A stretch of 21,348 bases of DNA. Source: a virus. Of the stretch, positions 13,842 through 20,439 are shown one piece after another. A program made the translations under genes and the position numbers. The notes under the pieces were generated by a model. The model searched no databases. It was not told where the DNA came from and saw only the letters and a program-made list of their open reading frames with translations. The stretch is from positions 1 to 21,348 of the IMG/VR virus record IMGVR_UViG_3300020438_000329, one strand, 5' to 3'. Within the stretch, counting starts at the first letter, position 1, and each line of letters begins with the position of its first letter.

Positions 13842-14292
13842 CTTCGGACAATAAAGATTTAACAGAAACTTCGTTAAATCTATGATCTGAATCAATTATT
13901 TTTTTTGCTATTTCAATACACCTTAGATCAGAAGCATTGACCTCAGATTGGAAAGTGGCTGCATTAACAATTACTTGCAACATATCTTTCACTTGTAGTT
14001 CGTCTATATTAGATATTTTAGAAAACTTTTTCCACCTTTTTTCTTGTGATTCAAGTTGCCTAATTTTATAGCCTTGACCAGCATTTTTTAAATTAATTAG
14101 TTTTCTTTTGAGATCAGGATAGGAGTTCCAATTTGTAATATCTTCTTGCTCTCTTCCGCAGCTTCCACATCTTAAGTCTCCATAAGTCGTAGTGCATACT
14201 CCTCTGCAGGGTGAGCCAGATAAACTAGCTTCTCCCTGAATTGATGAGAGTCTAGCTGAATTTGCCAAACTCCTTTCTGAGTTAGTCTCCAT
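13813..14292 (-). CDS. DUF1289-like cysteine-motif protein with C-terminal extension (159 aa)
   Basis: Residues 28-55 (SPCRGVC ... RCGSCGREQEDITNW) have four cysteines C29, C33, C42 and C45 in C-x3-C-x8-C-x2-C spacing followed by W55. This matches DUF1289, a short domain common in proteobacterial genomes, probably metal-binding and of unknown function. About 27 residues rich in Ser/Ala precede it. A 100-residue charged, helical C-terminal part follows, longer than the stand-alone family. It sits in the recombination operon between the SSB-like gene and the nuclease gene, overlapping the latter. No good Shine-Dalgarno sequence precedes the ATG. The domain call is by eye. Confidence 0.65.
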   Translation of the reverse strand: METNSERSLANSARLSSIQGEASLSGSPCRGVCTTTYGDLRCGSCGREQEDITNWNSYPDLKRKLINLKNAGQGYKIRQLESQEKRWKKFSKISNIDELQVKDMLQVIVNAATFQSEVNASDLRCIEIAKKIIDSDHRFNEVSVKSLLSEDALKELQKK

Positions 14293-14309
14293 CTAAGAGA
14301 ATTCTACTT

Positions 14310-14346
14310 CAAAAACTGTTATTTGTATATCTTTTGTAATAAACAG
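14310..14346 (-). terminator. weak terminator-like hairpin after the SSB-like gene
   Basis: On the minus strand, CTGTTTATT (14346-14338) can pair with AATAACAG (14323-14316) with one bulged T and a 14-base loop, followed by five T. It begins 2 bases after the SSB-like stop. The AT-rich stem is weak, so partial termination at most is expected. Confidence 0.3.
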
Positions 14347-14348
14347 AA

Positions 14349-14699
14349 TTAAAATGGAATATCATCTTGAAATGATTCTTTTTGTGCCTCTTCTTTTTTC
14401 ATTTCTTTTTTAGGGCTAAAAGAAAAACTCATAGCAGGGGCTTTTTCACTCGAACCTTGTTTTCTGGTCCAAGCATTTACAAAAAGATCAATTTTTATTC
14501 CAGTGATTTCTCCTCCACCATCTCTAACAAGATATTTTTCTATATTGTCTACAGTGTTATATCCCTTGGGGTCACTAGGCAAATTCTGCGTTGAGACAGT
14601 TATATTTGCTTGACCTTGATGTGTAGCCGAGTTTTCGTTTTTTTTCTCTGTATTACCCCATACAGACCCTCTATTTGTGTTATCAAATTCTTTAGTCAT
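14349..14699 (-). CDS. single-strand DNA-binding-like protein (116 aa)
   Basis: A 116-residue protein opening with 'FDNTNRGSVWGNTEKK', a pattern seen in small phage proteins annotated as SSB-like. It contains beta-rich stretches (ANITVST, ITGIKIDLFVNAW, SFSFSPK) and ends in an acidic tail closing with DDIPF, the typical C-terminal tip by which bacterial SSBs contact partners. AGGAGG lies 5 bases before the ATG. It follows YqaJ exonuclease and ERF genes, so it would coat single strands produced by the exonuclease and support annealing. It is shorter than E. coli SSB and a complete OB-fold cannot be proven by eye. Confidence 0.65.
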   Translation of the reverse strand: MTKEFDNTNRGSVWGNTEKKNENSATHQGQANITVSTQNLPSDPKGYNTVDNIEKYLVRDGGGEITGIKIDLFVNAWTRKQGSSEKAPAMSFSFSPKKEMKKEEAQKESFQDDIPF

Positions 14700-14714
14700 T
14701 ATTACCTCCTATGG

Positions 14715-14921
14715 CTAAAAGTTTTTTTGAACTGGTTCTTTTCTTGTCTCATCATGCACATATCTTCCAATAATTGCTTTAAGACAAGAAGAAATGCTTC
14801 TTGCATAAAATTCATGGTCCCTATCGTCAATAAGACCCATTAAAATATCGTACTCAGATTCAGAAATCCTAGAAAGTACAACCTTGTTTTTGCCTTTTTG
14901 GGGCTCTTTATTATCATTCAT
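14715..14921 (-). CDS. small possible ribbon-helix-helix protein (68 aa)
   Basis: A 68-residue protein with 'NKVVLSRISESEYDILMGL' followed by 'FYARSISSCLKAIIGRYV'. A strand, a helix, and a second helix opening with Ser/Ser-Cys resemble a CopG/Arc-type fold. AGGAG lies 4 bases before the ATG and overlaps the end of the YqaJ gene. It sits between exonuclease and SSB-like genes, so it could autoregulate the recombination operon or be an accessory protein. The fold call is a pattern match and the function unknown. Confidence 0.6.
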   Translation of the reverse strand: MNDNKEPQKGKNKVVLSRISESEYDILMGLIDDRDHEFYARSISSCLKAIIGRYVHDETRKEPVQKNF

Positions 14922-14922
14922 A

Positions 14923-15882
14923 TTACTCCTCTATTAGTTTTGTATAAATTCTTGTGTCTCCTTCTTGTCTATATTTTTCAATAGTTTCATAAGGAATATT
15001 TTCTTCTTTAACAAGATTAGAATAATTAACCCTGCCTTTTGCTTGGGTCATGTGACACCTAACTTTTCCATTTTTTGTAACCGATTCAAAAGAACCCTTG
15101 TTATCTGCAACTAATTTTTTTGCTAACTCTTTTTTTCTTTTTTCCAAAGAGTCTTTTTTTATTGCTAGTTCAGAAAGACTAACTTGTATTTCTGCAAGTT
15201 CTTCAGTTTCTGTGTTGTTGTCTACTTTTTTATATTGTATTCCTGTGCCATCTTTATCTGTGGACCATGCAGAAATATAGTTTGGGTCCTGACAAGATTT
15301 TTTATACCAGCTCATAAATTCTTTTGCTTTTGGTATATAGGTCTCAGCCCACTTTTCTTCTCTTGCTACCCACTCTTGATGATATTCTGTATCGCTATAC
15401 CATTGAAAAAATAACATTTCTTCTATATCCATGCACTCCATTCCAAGCTGCATTTGATGCCAATAATTTCTTTTTTGTTCTCTGACGTTTGTACATGGTT
15501 TTGTTTGAGGACATTTAACCTCTACAGCTGAAGTCTTTCCATTTCTTCCTTTTACAAGAACTCCATCTGGGGACATTCCCATCCAGTCATATTCAGGATG
15601 TACAACAAAAGATGGCTGCACTATTTGATAACCAAGACCTTCTAAAGTTTTCAAAGCCTTGGGCTCGTTTTCTTTACCCATAGATATTGCGTAAAGTGCT
15701 CTTTGGTCAAAAGGGTCTTGCTCTAAGTCTTTCCATTCTCTATACATATCCCTACCAAGTGCTTCCCACTGATCTCCTTTTAACCAAATATTTTCTTTTG
15801 CTGCACTTGCTACTCTGGTTCCTGTGATTCTATTTGTTCTTTGTTCGTGCCACGCTTTTGAGCCTTGTACTATTTCTGACAT
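14923..15882 (-). CDS. YqaJ / lambda-Exo-type recombination exonuclease (319 aa)
   Basis: A YqaJ-family viral recombinase nuclease. The N-terminal signature (QGSKAWHEQRTNRITGTR) is followed by the PD-(D/E)XK core: E73 (MGKENEPKA), S104-P105-D106-G107 (GMSPDGVL), E121-V-K123 (AVEVKCP), and the Gln motif at 142-147 (WHQMQLG). These enzymes digest one strand of duplex DNA from the 5' end, as lambda Exo does, giving a 3' overhang for an annealing protein. The C-terminal third adds a coiled coil (about 235-262) and a domain of unknown role. It overlaps the ERF gene by 13 bases, as expected for a functional pair. All catalytic residues appear intact. Confidence 0.9.
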   Translation of the reverse strand: MSEIVQGSKAWHEQRTNRITGTRVASAAKENIWLKGDQWEALGRDMYREWKDLEQDPFDQRALYAISMGKENEPKALKTLEGLGYQIVQPSFVVHPEYDWMGMSPDGVLVKGRNGKTSAVEVKCPQTKPCTNVREQKRNYWHQMQLGMECMDIEEMLFFQWYSDTEYHQEWVAREEKWAETYIPKAKEFMSWYKKSCQDPNYISAWSTDKDGTGIQYKKVDNNTETEELAEIQVSLSELAIKKDSLEKRKKELAKKLVADNKGSFESVTKNGKVRCHMTQAKGRVNYSNLVKEENIPYETIEKYRQEGDTRIYTKLIEE

Positions 15883-16535
15883 TCAGCATTCTCCAATAAT
15901 TTAGATTCTTGTTTTAATTCTTCTGCTTTAATTGAAATAACTGTTAAAGTTTCTTTATCATTAGACAGGTTAGCTGCCTTGGTATAGTTTTGTATAATAG
16001 TTGCATACTCGCTTTCATTTGCCTGTTCCATTTCCGCTAAAAAAGAATCTCCCGAATTTTTTATAGGAACAAATTCATTTGTTTGATCTTTTGTTATTGA
16101 TTTTTTTTGCTCAACTTCATTGTATTCTTCTTCAGGTTCTCCTTCAGAAAAAGGAACACAAAATGTTGTAAGAAGTGCGGTTTTATAAGCAAAACTTTTT
16201 GCTGCTTCTAAATCTTTTCCTTGTTTTGATTTTGCTTGTCCTGCATACATAACATCCTGATAGCTTCCATCTTCACAAGATATAAATCTTAAAGTGCCTG
16301 TAATTTTTGTCATAGTTACTCCACCATCAAAAGGTTTAGTCACTATTTCTAATTGCGGCTGAACTGCGGTTAATATTTTGTTAGTTCTAAATGGTTTAGA
16401 AAAAGATTCTATGACTGCATCTATAGTTCTGTAGTCATAATTGTTAAAACTGTTGTGACCATCCTTGCCAATACCTTCTTTGTGTATTGTCTTTTGCACG
16501 TTATGAAGTGCTTCATATATTTTGTTTTTACTCAT
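15870..16535 (-). CDS. erf: ERF-family single-strand annealing protein (221 aa)
   Basis: An ERF-superfamily recombinase. The N-terminal half carries the family pattern: an opening helix 'IYEALHNVQKTIHKEGIGKD', then 'FNNYDYRTIDAVIESFSKPF', beta strands with a Gly-rich 'GQAKSKQGKDLEAAKSFAYK' segment, and a helix 'TALLTTFCVPF' near residues 123-133. The C-terminal part is charged and probably disordered. ERF proteins bind single strands and anneal them during phage recombination and circularisation. The gene leads the minus-strand recombination unit, with GGAGG 8 bases before its ATG, and YqaJ follows. It shares the sequence GGAGGTCTAA with the divergent initiator gene. Confidence 0.88.
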   Translation of the reverse strand: MSKNKIYEALHNVQKTIHKEGIGKDGHNSFNNYDYRTIDAVIESFSKPFRTNKILTAVQPQLEIVTKPFDGGVTMTKITGTLRFISCEDGSYQDVMYAGQAKSKQGKDLEAAKSFAYKTALLTTFCVPFSEGEPEEEYNEVEQKKSITKDQTNEFVPIKNSGDSFLAEMEQANESEYATIIQNYTKAANLSNDKETLTVISIKAEELKQESKLLENAECQK

Positions 16536-16538
16536 TAG

Positions 16539-16639
16539 TTAGACCTCCGTAAAACACAATGATACATAAAAATTATTTTATTTCAAATAATTCTTTACTA
16601 ATTTTTATTGGTCAGGCAAAATCTTTTCTGGAGGTCTAA
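16539..16639. promoter_or_regulatory. divergent control region with nested dyad symmetry
   Basis: This stretch separates the leftward recombination and rightward replication units. On the minus strand, -35 TTGAAA (16586-16581) and -10 TATCAT (16564-16559) are 16 bases apart. TTAGACCTCC (16539-16548) is the inverse of GGAGGTCTAA (16630-16639), each arm holding one gene's ribosome binding site. ATAAAAATTA (16566-16575) is the inverse of TAATTTTTAT (16599-16608), and TTATTT-C-AAATAA (16578-16590) is a palindrome. The centres fall within about five bases of one another. No rightward promoter stands out. Shared regulation or an origin element are both possible. Confidence 0.6.
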
Positions 16640-17286
16640 TGTCGCTTGAATACATAACAAAAGTTTTAACAGTAAATGTTAATCCAACACAAAAATTAAT
16701 TCTTATAGTGTTGGCAAATTATTCAAATGAATTTGGAGAATCTTACCCCTCACACAGACGCTTAACACAACTTACTGGACTGTCACTTTCAGCAATAAAA
16801 GACAATCTTAAAAAACTAAGAACCCAAGGTTTGGTTGATTGGCAAAATAGGAAAAATGATAAAGACGAATACACAAGTAATTTGTATAAAATACAGGTAG
16901 GTCTAGAAAAAACCTACTGTGGGTCAGGAGATGGCTACAATACTAAAACTAATACTAAAGAAATATTTATATTAGATTTAGACAAAATAAATGATATTTT
17001 CAAAGAAGAATGCGATAAGTCTTTTTATCAGCATAGTGCTAATTCATTTAAAGCCCAGCCGAGATACAAAGAGTTAAGAGAACTTGCTAGAAAAGGTATA
17101 GTCTCGCCAAAAACGGGGGAAAAAATAAATCTTAACAGCAATGAATTCTGGGTTAAATATTTTAAGATAGCCAACTCAGAAGGGCACAGAAAATGGATTC
17201 GTTCTTACTGGGATAAGAAGCCAAGCCTTATGACTATGTTAGGTATAAATCAGTTTGAAGCAATTATAGAAAGGAGATATGGATGA
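16639..17286 (+). CDS. winged-helix putative replication initiator (215 aa)
   Basis: The N-terminal 75 residues carry a helix-turn-helix/winged-helix pattern: 'PTQKLILIVLANYSNEFGE' then 'SHRRLTQLTGLSLSAIKDNL' then 'KKLRTQGLVDWQNRKNDKDE' as recognition helix and wing. The middle is a linker, and the C-terminal 70 residues are helical and charged. This layout and its position directly before a DnaB helicase resemble phage replication proteins of the lambda-O/HTH_36 type that bind the origin and recruit helicase. The RBS GGAGG ends 4 bases before the ATG, and the stop overlaps the DnaB start as ATGA. A regulatory role is possible instead. Confidence 0.75.
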   Translation: MSLEYITKVLTVNVNPTQKLILIVLANYSNEFGESYPSHRRLTQLTGLSLSAIKDNLKKLRTQGLVDWQNRKNDKDEYTSNLYKIQVGLEKTYCGSGDGYNTKTNTKEIFILDLDKINDIFKEECDKSFYQHSANSFKAQPRYKELRELARKGIVSPKTGEKINLNSNEFWVKYFKIANSEGHRKWIRSYWDKKPSLMTMLGINQFEAIIERRYG

Positions 17287-18605
17287 AAACACTTTATTTG
17301 GATGAGAAAGCAAATTTAGAACTAGAGGGCAACGTAATAGGCTCTATGATCTTAGATAATAAATTTTTTATACAAGCTCAAGACAAAGGTTTGCAGCCAA
17401 GTGATTTTACTGTTTTAGCTTATCAAAAAACTTATGAGATTATGTTGGAAAAACAAGGAATAGATATTATTTCTTTACAAGACTTACTTAATAAACAAAT
17501 GTTTGAAAAAGTAAGACTGGCAACAGCAGAAGGAATTATTCTTGACGACATTTCTAGCTGGATAAAATTAATGCAAGATGCCACAGCCAACAGAAAATTA
17601 TTAACACTGGCAAAAAGAATTCCAGATATAGTAAATCAAGATACAAAGATTGAAGAAAAAATAAGTAAAATTAATGAACATTTGATTGGAGATAGAATAA
17701 CAAAAGCCACAGGAAGTCCTAAAAAAATATCACAAATTTTTGACAGCGTAGAACACGAATTAAGTAATGCAAATGAAATAAATAAAAATTTAATTAAAAC
17801 GGGATTTCAAACTTTAGATAATAAAATTAAAGGTTTTAGATCGGGAGACCTTGTTATTATTGCAGGTAGACCAGCAATGGGTAAAACAACATTTGCATTA
17901 AACATTGCTACTAACTCAGTTTTGCAAGGTAAAAATGTTCTACTCTTCAGCCTTGAAATGACTAATGAACAGCTTTTGAAAAAGATTATATCTGCACAAG
18001 CTGAACTCTCAATGGACTCTTTGCTTACAGGTAATTTAGATTTGAATGGCTGGGATAAATTTAGAAAAATGAAAAGTTTTTTTGAAGAAAAAAATATGTT
18101 TGTTTATGACAGGTCTCCAATAACTATTGAGACTTTAGTAAATAAAACTAAAACGCTACAGGCTGTTATGGATATTGATTTGATTGTTGTTGATTATTTA
18201 CAACTTCTCATGACCTCGAATAAGGCTCCTAGTAATTCTGACTCAAGGGCATCATCAATAAGTTATATATCAAATTTGCTGAAAGGATTGGCTAAAGACA
18301 TACAATGTCCTCTCATCAGTTTATCTCAACTATCAAGGGGTGTAGAGGGAAGGACTGATAAGAGACCAGTCCTTTCAGACTTAAGAGATTCAGGTTCTAT
18401 AGAGCAAGACGCAGATATGGTAATTATGCTTTATAGAGATGAATATTATGATTCCCTTTCAAATAATACTGCTGAAATTATTATTAGAAAAAATAGATTA
18501 GGTGATTCAGGACAAGTTGAACTTGGTTTTAATGGTGCTTATTCAAAATTTTTAGACCCAGATGAAGTGGCGTTTGGAAGAAGAGAAGAGGAGGGACCCA
18601 TTTAA
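17283..18605 (+). CDS. dnaB: DnaB-type replicative DNA helicase (440 aa)
   Basis: A hexameric replicative helicase that drives fork unwinding. The N-terminal domain (about 1-140) precedes a linker and a RecA-like core: Walker A GRPAMGKT at 195-202, the 'FSLEMTNEQL' segment (222-231), Walker B 'DLIVVDYLQ' with D304, then 'LSQLSRGVEGRTDKRPVLSD' (347-366) and 'GSIEQDADMV' (371-380). Length and motifs match bacterial and phage DnaB, and it looks complete and active. AAGGAG at 17271-17276 lies 6 bases before the ATG. The start overlaps the initiator stop and its stop overlaps the next gene as TAATG, indicating translational coupling. Confidence 0.96.
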   Translation: MKTLYLDEKANLELEGNVIGSMILDNKFFIQAQDKGLQPSDFTVLAYQKTYEIMLEKQGIDIISLQDLLNKQMFEKVRLATAEGIILDDISSWIKLMQDATANRKLLTLAKRIPDIVNQDTKIEEKISKINEHLIGDRITKATGSPKKISQIFDSVEHELSNANEINKNLIKTGFQTLDNKIKGFRSGDLVIIAGRPAMGKTTFALNIATNSVLQGKNVLLFSLEMTNEQLLKKIISAQAELSMDSLLTGNLDLNGWDKFRKMKSFFEEKNMFVYDRSPITIETLVNKTKTLQAVMDIDLIVVDYLQLLMTSNKAPSNSDSRASSISYISNLLKGLAKDIQCPLISLSQLSRGVEGRTDKRPVLSDLRDSGSIEQDADMVIMLYRDEYYDSLSNNTAEIIIRKNRLGDSGQVELGFNGAYSKFLDPDEVAFGRREEEGPI

Positions 18606-18943
18606 TGGAACATCAAGCAGAAAACTTTCATCAACAAATAAGAGACATTATTCCTTTTTTAAAAGAAGCTAGAGTAAATGTTTTTAAAAAAGAATTAGTT
18701 TTGAAAAAAATATTTTACATAGAATTAGTAAAAGCAAAAGACGAAGGAGAAAGAAGTTATAACGCACAAAAAGCCAAGGCAGAATCTACAGATGAATATT
18801 ATAAAGCTTCCCTAGACGTTGCCGTGGCTAAATCAGAATATGATTCTTGTCAGGCAAAAATGAAAGCAGCTGATATGGAGTTTGAAGAATGGAGAACCAA
18901 AATGGCAAACTTAAGATCAGAGAGAAGCAGGTATGGGGCATAA
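18605..18943 (+). CDS. coiled-coil conserved phage protein (112 aa)
   Basis: A 112-residue highly helical protein with 'FLKEARVNVFKKELVLKK' near the N-terminus and 'ADMEFEEWRTKMANLRSE' near the C-terminus. Proteins with 'EARVN ... VAKSEYDS ... EEWRTKMA' occur beside replication genes in phages and plasmids to my memory, without a known function. It starts by a TAATG overlap with DnaB and has no cysteine or catalytic motif. A structural or accessory role at the replication complex is only a guess. Confidence 0.7.
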   Translation: MEHQAENFHQQIRDIIPFLKEARVNVFKKELVLKKIFYIELVKAKDEGERSYNAQKAKAESTDEYYKASLDVAVAKSEYDSCQAKMKAADMEFEEWRTKMANLRSERSRYGA

Positions 18944-19043
18944 AAAAATTGAAAATATACGAGATCATATAAAACTAGTTAATGAGTTGAAAAAAGAATC
19001 AAAATCAAAATTAAAAAAACCAAAGAATAAAAATGATAAATGA
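18933..19043 (+). CDS. tiny basic protein (36 aa)
   Basis: A 36-residue Lys/Asn-rich sequence (MGHKKIENIRDHIKLVNELK at the start) whose ATG overlaps the end of the 112-aa gene by 11 bases. It fills what would otherwise be a 90-base gap and overlaps the next ORF by 11 bases. The upstream AGAGAG is only a moderate ribosome binding site. A helical N-terminus and poly-Lys tail are all that can be said. It may be a chance ORF in A-rich DNA. Confidence 0.4.
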   Translation: MGHKKIENIRDHIKLVNELKKESKSKLKKPKNKNDK

Positions 19044-19224
19044 TAATTTTACTTATTTTGCAAAGTTTATGTATATGGAATCTTGTCTTGAAAGAAAAGC
19101 TTGGGGTGAAAAACAAATAACCTATTTAGAATATTTGGAAAATAATTTAGAATTTATCTACAATGAGTTTCAAAAGCAGAACCCCAACAAAAGAAGAAAA
19201 GGAATGGATGAACGAAATAGTTGA
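19033..19224 (+). CDS. small hypothetical protein (63 aa)
   Basis: A 63-residue protein with an aromatic, acidic helical core (FAKFMYMESCLERKAWGEK, then ITYLEYLENNLEFIYNEFQK) and a basic tail. The core composition looks like a real folded protein. The last 20 codons overlap the HNH gene in another frame. No convincing Shine-Dalgarno sequence precedes the ATG, so expression would rely on coupling to upstream genes. Function unknown. Confidence 0.5.
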   Translation: MINDNFTYFAKFMYMESCLERKAWGEKQITYLEYLENNLEFIYNEFQKQNPNKRRKGMDERNS

Positions 19225-19465
19225 ACACGGGTGTATTGTTTGTAAATTACATCACAACGTTTTTACTCCAGCTGAAGTGCATCATTTAGACGGCAAAAAT
19301 AAAATTGGAGCACATTTATCTTCAATAGGTTTATGTCCTAACCATCACCGAATGGGGCTGAATAATAATTTAATAGTTTCAAGGCACCCATACAAAGCTG
19401 AATTTGAAAAAAGATATGGAAAAGAAAAGGAACTTTTAAAAAAATTAAAAGAGATATTATCTTGA
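19163..19465 (+). CDS. Ref-like HNH nuclease (100 aa)
   Basis: A compact HNH/zinc-finger nuclease: C24-x2-C27 (HGCIVCKL), the H40-H41 pair (AEVHHLDGKNK), H51 (GAHLSSIGLC), C58 and H61-H62 (CPNHHRMG). The 'KSRTPTKEEKEWM' opening and 'SRHPYKAEFEKRYG' tail recall phage Ref-type recombination-enhancing nucleases, which in P1 act with RecA; this link is from memory. The start at 19163 keeps that N-terminal motif and overlaps the preceding ORF. The alternative ATG at 19205 would remove it. The stop overlaps the next gene's TTG start (TTGA). A role in recombination or DNA maturation fits the replication operon. Confidence 0.75.
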   Translation: MSFKSRTPTKEEKEWMNEIVEHGCIVCKLHHNVFTPAEVHHLDGKNKIGAHLSSIGLCPNHHRMGLNNNLIVSRHPYKAEFEKRYGKEKELLKKLKEILS

Positions 19466-19566
19466 ATCCTTTTGATTTAAAATTTTTATTATTATTTTTG
19501 ACAAGCCTATCTATTAGTTTTGTTTATTTTTATTTTTTACAACTTACAAGATTTTCTTTTTTTTAA
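19462..19566 (+). CDS. 34-residue single-pass membrane protein, TTG start
   Basis: A tiny ORF starting TTG (overlapping the HNH stop as TTGA) and ending TAA that overlaps the next ATG as TAATG. The overlaps at both ends are the main evidence that it is a gene. The product reads NPFDLKFLLLFLTSLSISFV followed by a short aromatic tail, one hydrophobic helix of about 22 residues preceded by a Lys. Upstream AGAG is a modest ribosome binding site. Tiny phage membrane proteins can be holins, pinholins, superinfection-exclusion or membrane-anchoring factors. Nothing chooses among these. Confidence 0.55.
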   Translation: MNPFDLKFLLLFLTSLSISFVYFYFLQLTRFSFF

Positions 19567-19757
19567 TGCCTACTAAATACAAAAGAAGCGAAAAGAGAAG
19601 AGATAAATCTACAGGAAAAATATCTGTTGAACATTTTTATATAAAAGCCCTGAGCACTGCTAAATTAAACGAGATGTTTGAAAATAAAAATACTCCCAAA
19701 AAATTAAAACAAAAAATAAAAAACGAAATTGTCAAAAGAAAAAAAATCCTCTTATAA
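19566..19757 (+). CDS. small basic phage protein (63 aa)
   Basis: A 63-residue Lys-rich protein with 'MPTKYKRSEKRRDKSTGKIS', then 'VEHFYIKALSTAKLNEMF' and a basic helix at the end. The 'KYKRSE(K/R)R ... EHFYIK' opening is familiar from short hypothetical proteins of marine phages. It begins by TAATG overlap with the membrane mini-gene, and its tail overlaps the next ORF by 29 bases. No catalytic motif is seen; nucleic-acid binding is plausible from charge only. Confidence 0.65.
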   Translation: MPTKYKRSEKRRDKSTGKISVEHFYIKALSTAKLNEMFENKNTPKKLKQKIKNEIVKRKKILL

Positions 19758-20055
19758 CTACAAACACTCTAAGCAAGACGGAGAACCAAGCTTGTTAGAC
19801 TATTCTTACAAAATATCATTTTTAAAAACACACAAGGAAAGGCTTGAATATATGTCTGACCTAGATGAAAAATTTCATGATCTGGTGTATCTTACAAGTA
19901 TGCAGATGGGTTTAGCTAAAACTATTTCTAACTTGCCAAATCGGGAAGAAAGAAAAAAAGCTTGGCAAGAATTACCAGAGCATAATGTTACTTTTAAGAA
20001 TATGAAAGACATGGTTTATCATAGAGTATTACAAATATTTAAGGAAAGAAGATGA
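19729..20055 (+). CDS. hypothetical helical protein, TTG start (108 aa)
   Basis: The open frame begins at TTG 19729. The first in-frame ATG is at 19852 and would remove the 'NYKHSKQDGEPSLLDYSYKI' region, which looks like a real N-terminal part, so TTG is preferred despite a weak upstream RBS. The rest is helical ('RLEYMSDLDEKFHDLVYLTS', 'NREERKKAWQELPEHNVTF'). It overlaps the preceding gene by 29 bases, and its stop overlaps the next ATG as ATGA. No recognised domain. Confidence 0.6.
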   Translation: MSKEKKSSYNYKHSKQDGEPSLLDYSYKISFLKTHKERLEYMSDLDEKFHDLVYLTSMQMGLAKTISNLPNREERKKAWQELPEHNVTFKNMKDMVYHRVLQIFKERR

Positions 20056-20231
20056 AAGGTGTAAATCACTACAAAAAAGATGGAACAAAGTACAAAGGCA
20101 ACACTCATAAAATGGCTGATGGTGTTTTGCATTCTGGAAAAACTCATACGGCAAAAAGTATTAAACTTTTTCATTATGGAGAGCTTTCAAAAAAAGCAAA
20201 AATTAAAGCTAAAACTTTTTGGAGTAAGTAA
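20052..20231 (+). CDS. small conserved phage protein (59 aa)
   Basis: A 59-residue Lys/His-rich protein opening MKGVNHYKKDGTKYKGNTHK and containing 'HSGKTHTAKSIKLFHYGELS' before a helical Lys-rich end. This 'NHYKKDGT ... GNTHKM ... H(S/T)GKTH' pattern recurs in small hypothetical proteins of marine phages, from memory. It starts with an ATGA overlap with the preceding gene, AAGGAAAGA being immediately upstream. Function unknown; it begins the run of very small basic proteins. Confidence 0.75.
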   Translation: MKGVNHYKKDGTKYKGNTHKMADGVLHSGKTHTAKSIKLFHYGELSKKAKIKAKTFWSK

Positions 20232-20242
20232 TAAAAACTAAT

Positions 20243-20350
20243 ATGAAAAAAATAAATACCCCAGTTCCTACTAAAAAAGCTGGACTTAATAGAAACATAC
20301 TAATTCATTCAGGTCACGTTTACGGATGTGGGAAATCAAGAAAAAAATAA
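20243..20350 (+). CDS. tiny basic protein (35 aa)
   Basis: A 35-residue protein beginning MKKINTPVPTKKAGLNRNIL, with 'HSGHVYGCGKSRKK' at the end, so one Cys and two His close together. It lies 11 bases after the previous stop and 11 before the next ATG, which suits the packing of this cluster. No strong ribosome binding site precedes it. Function unknown. Confidence 0.5.
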   Translation: MKKINTPVPTKKAGLNRNILIHSGHVYGCGKSRKK

Positions 20351-20361
20351 AGAGGTAAAAT

Positions 20362-20439
20362 ATGTACGGCAAGAAAACTAAAGGTAAAAGTTATGGCAGC
20401 AAAAAAACCAAGAAGAAAAACTACGGCAAAAAAAAGTAA
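20362..20439 (+). CDS. 25-residue YGxK-repeat mini-protein overlapping the next gene
   Basis: MYGKKTKGKSYGSKKTKKKN and four more residues give three copies of a Tyr-Gly-x-Lys unit. AGAGG at 20351-20355 lies 6 bases before the ATG, the best ribosome binding site of the local cluster. The last 47 bases overlap the 70-aa gene in a different frame. Such Lys/Tyr/Gly mini-proteins could bind DNA or be virion components. A leader that raises translation of the next gene is an alternative. Confidence 0.5.
   Translation: MYGKKTKGKSYGSKKTKKKNYGKKK

Noticed and set aside
15098-15414. Plus-strand open frames opposite the YqaJ gene
   Set aside because: Phe/Ser/Cys-rich shadows of a well-supported exonuclease gene.
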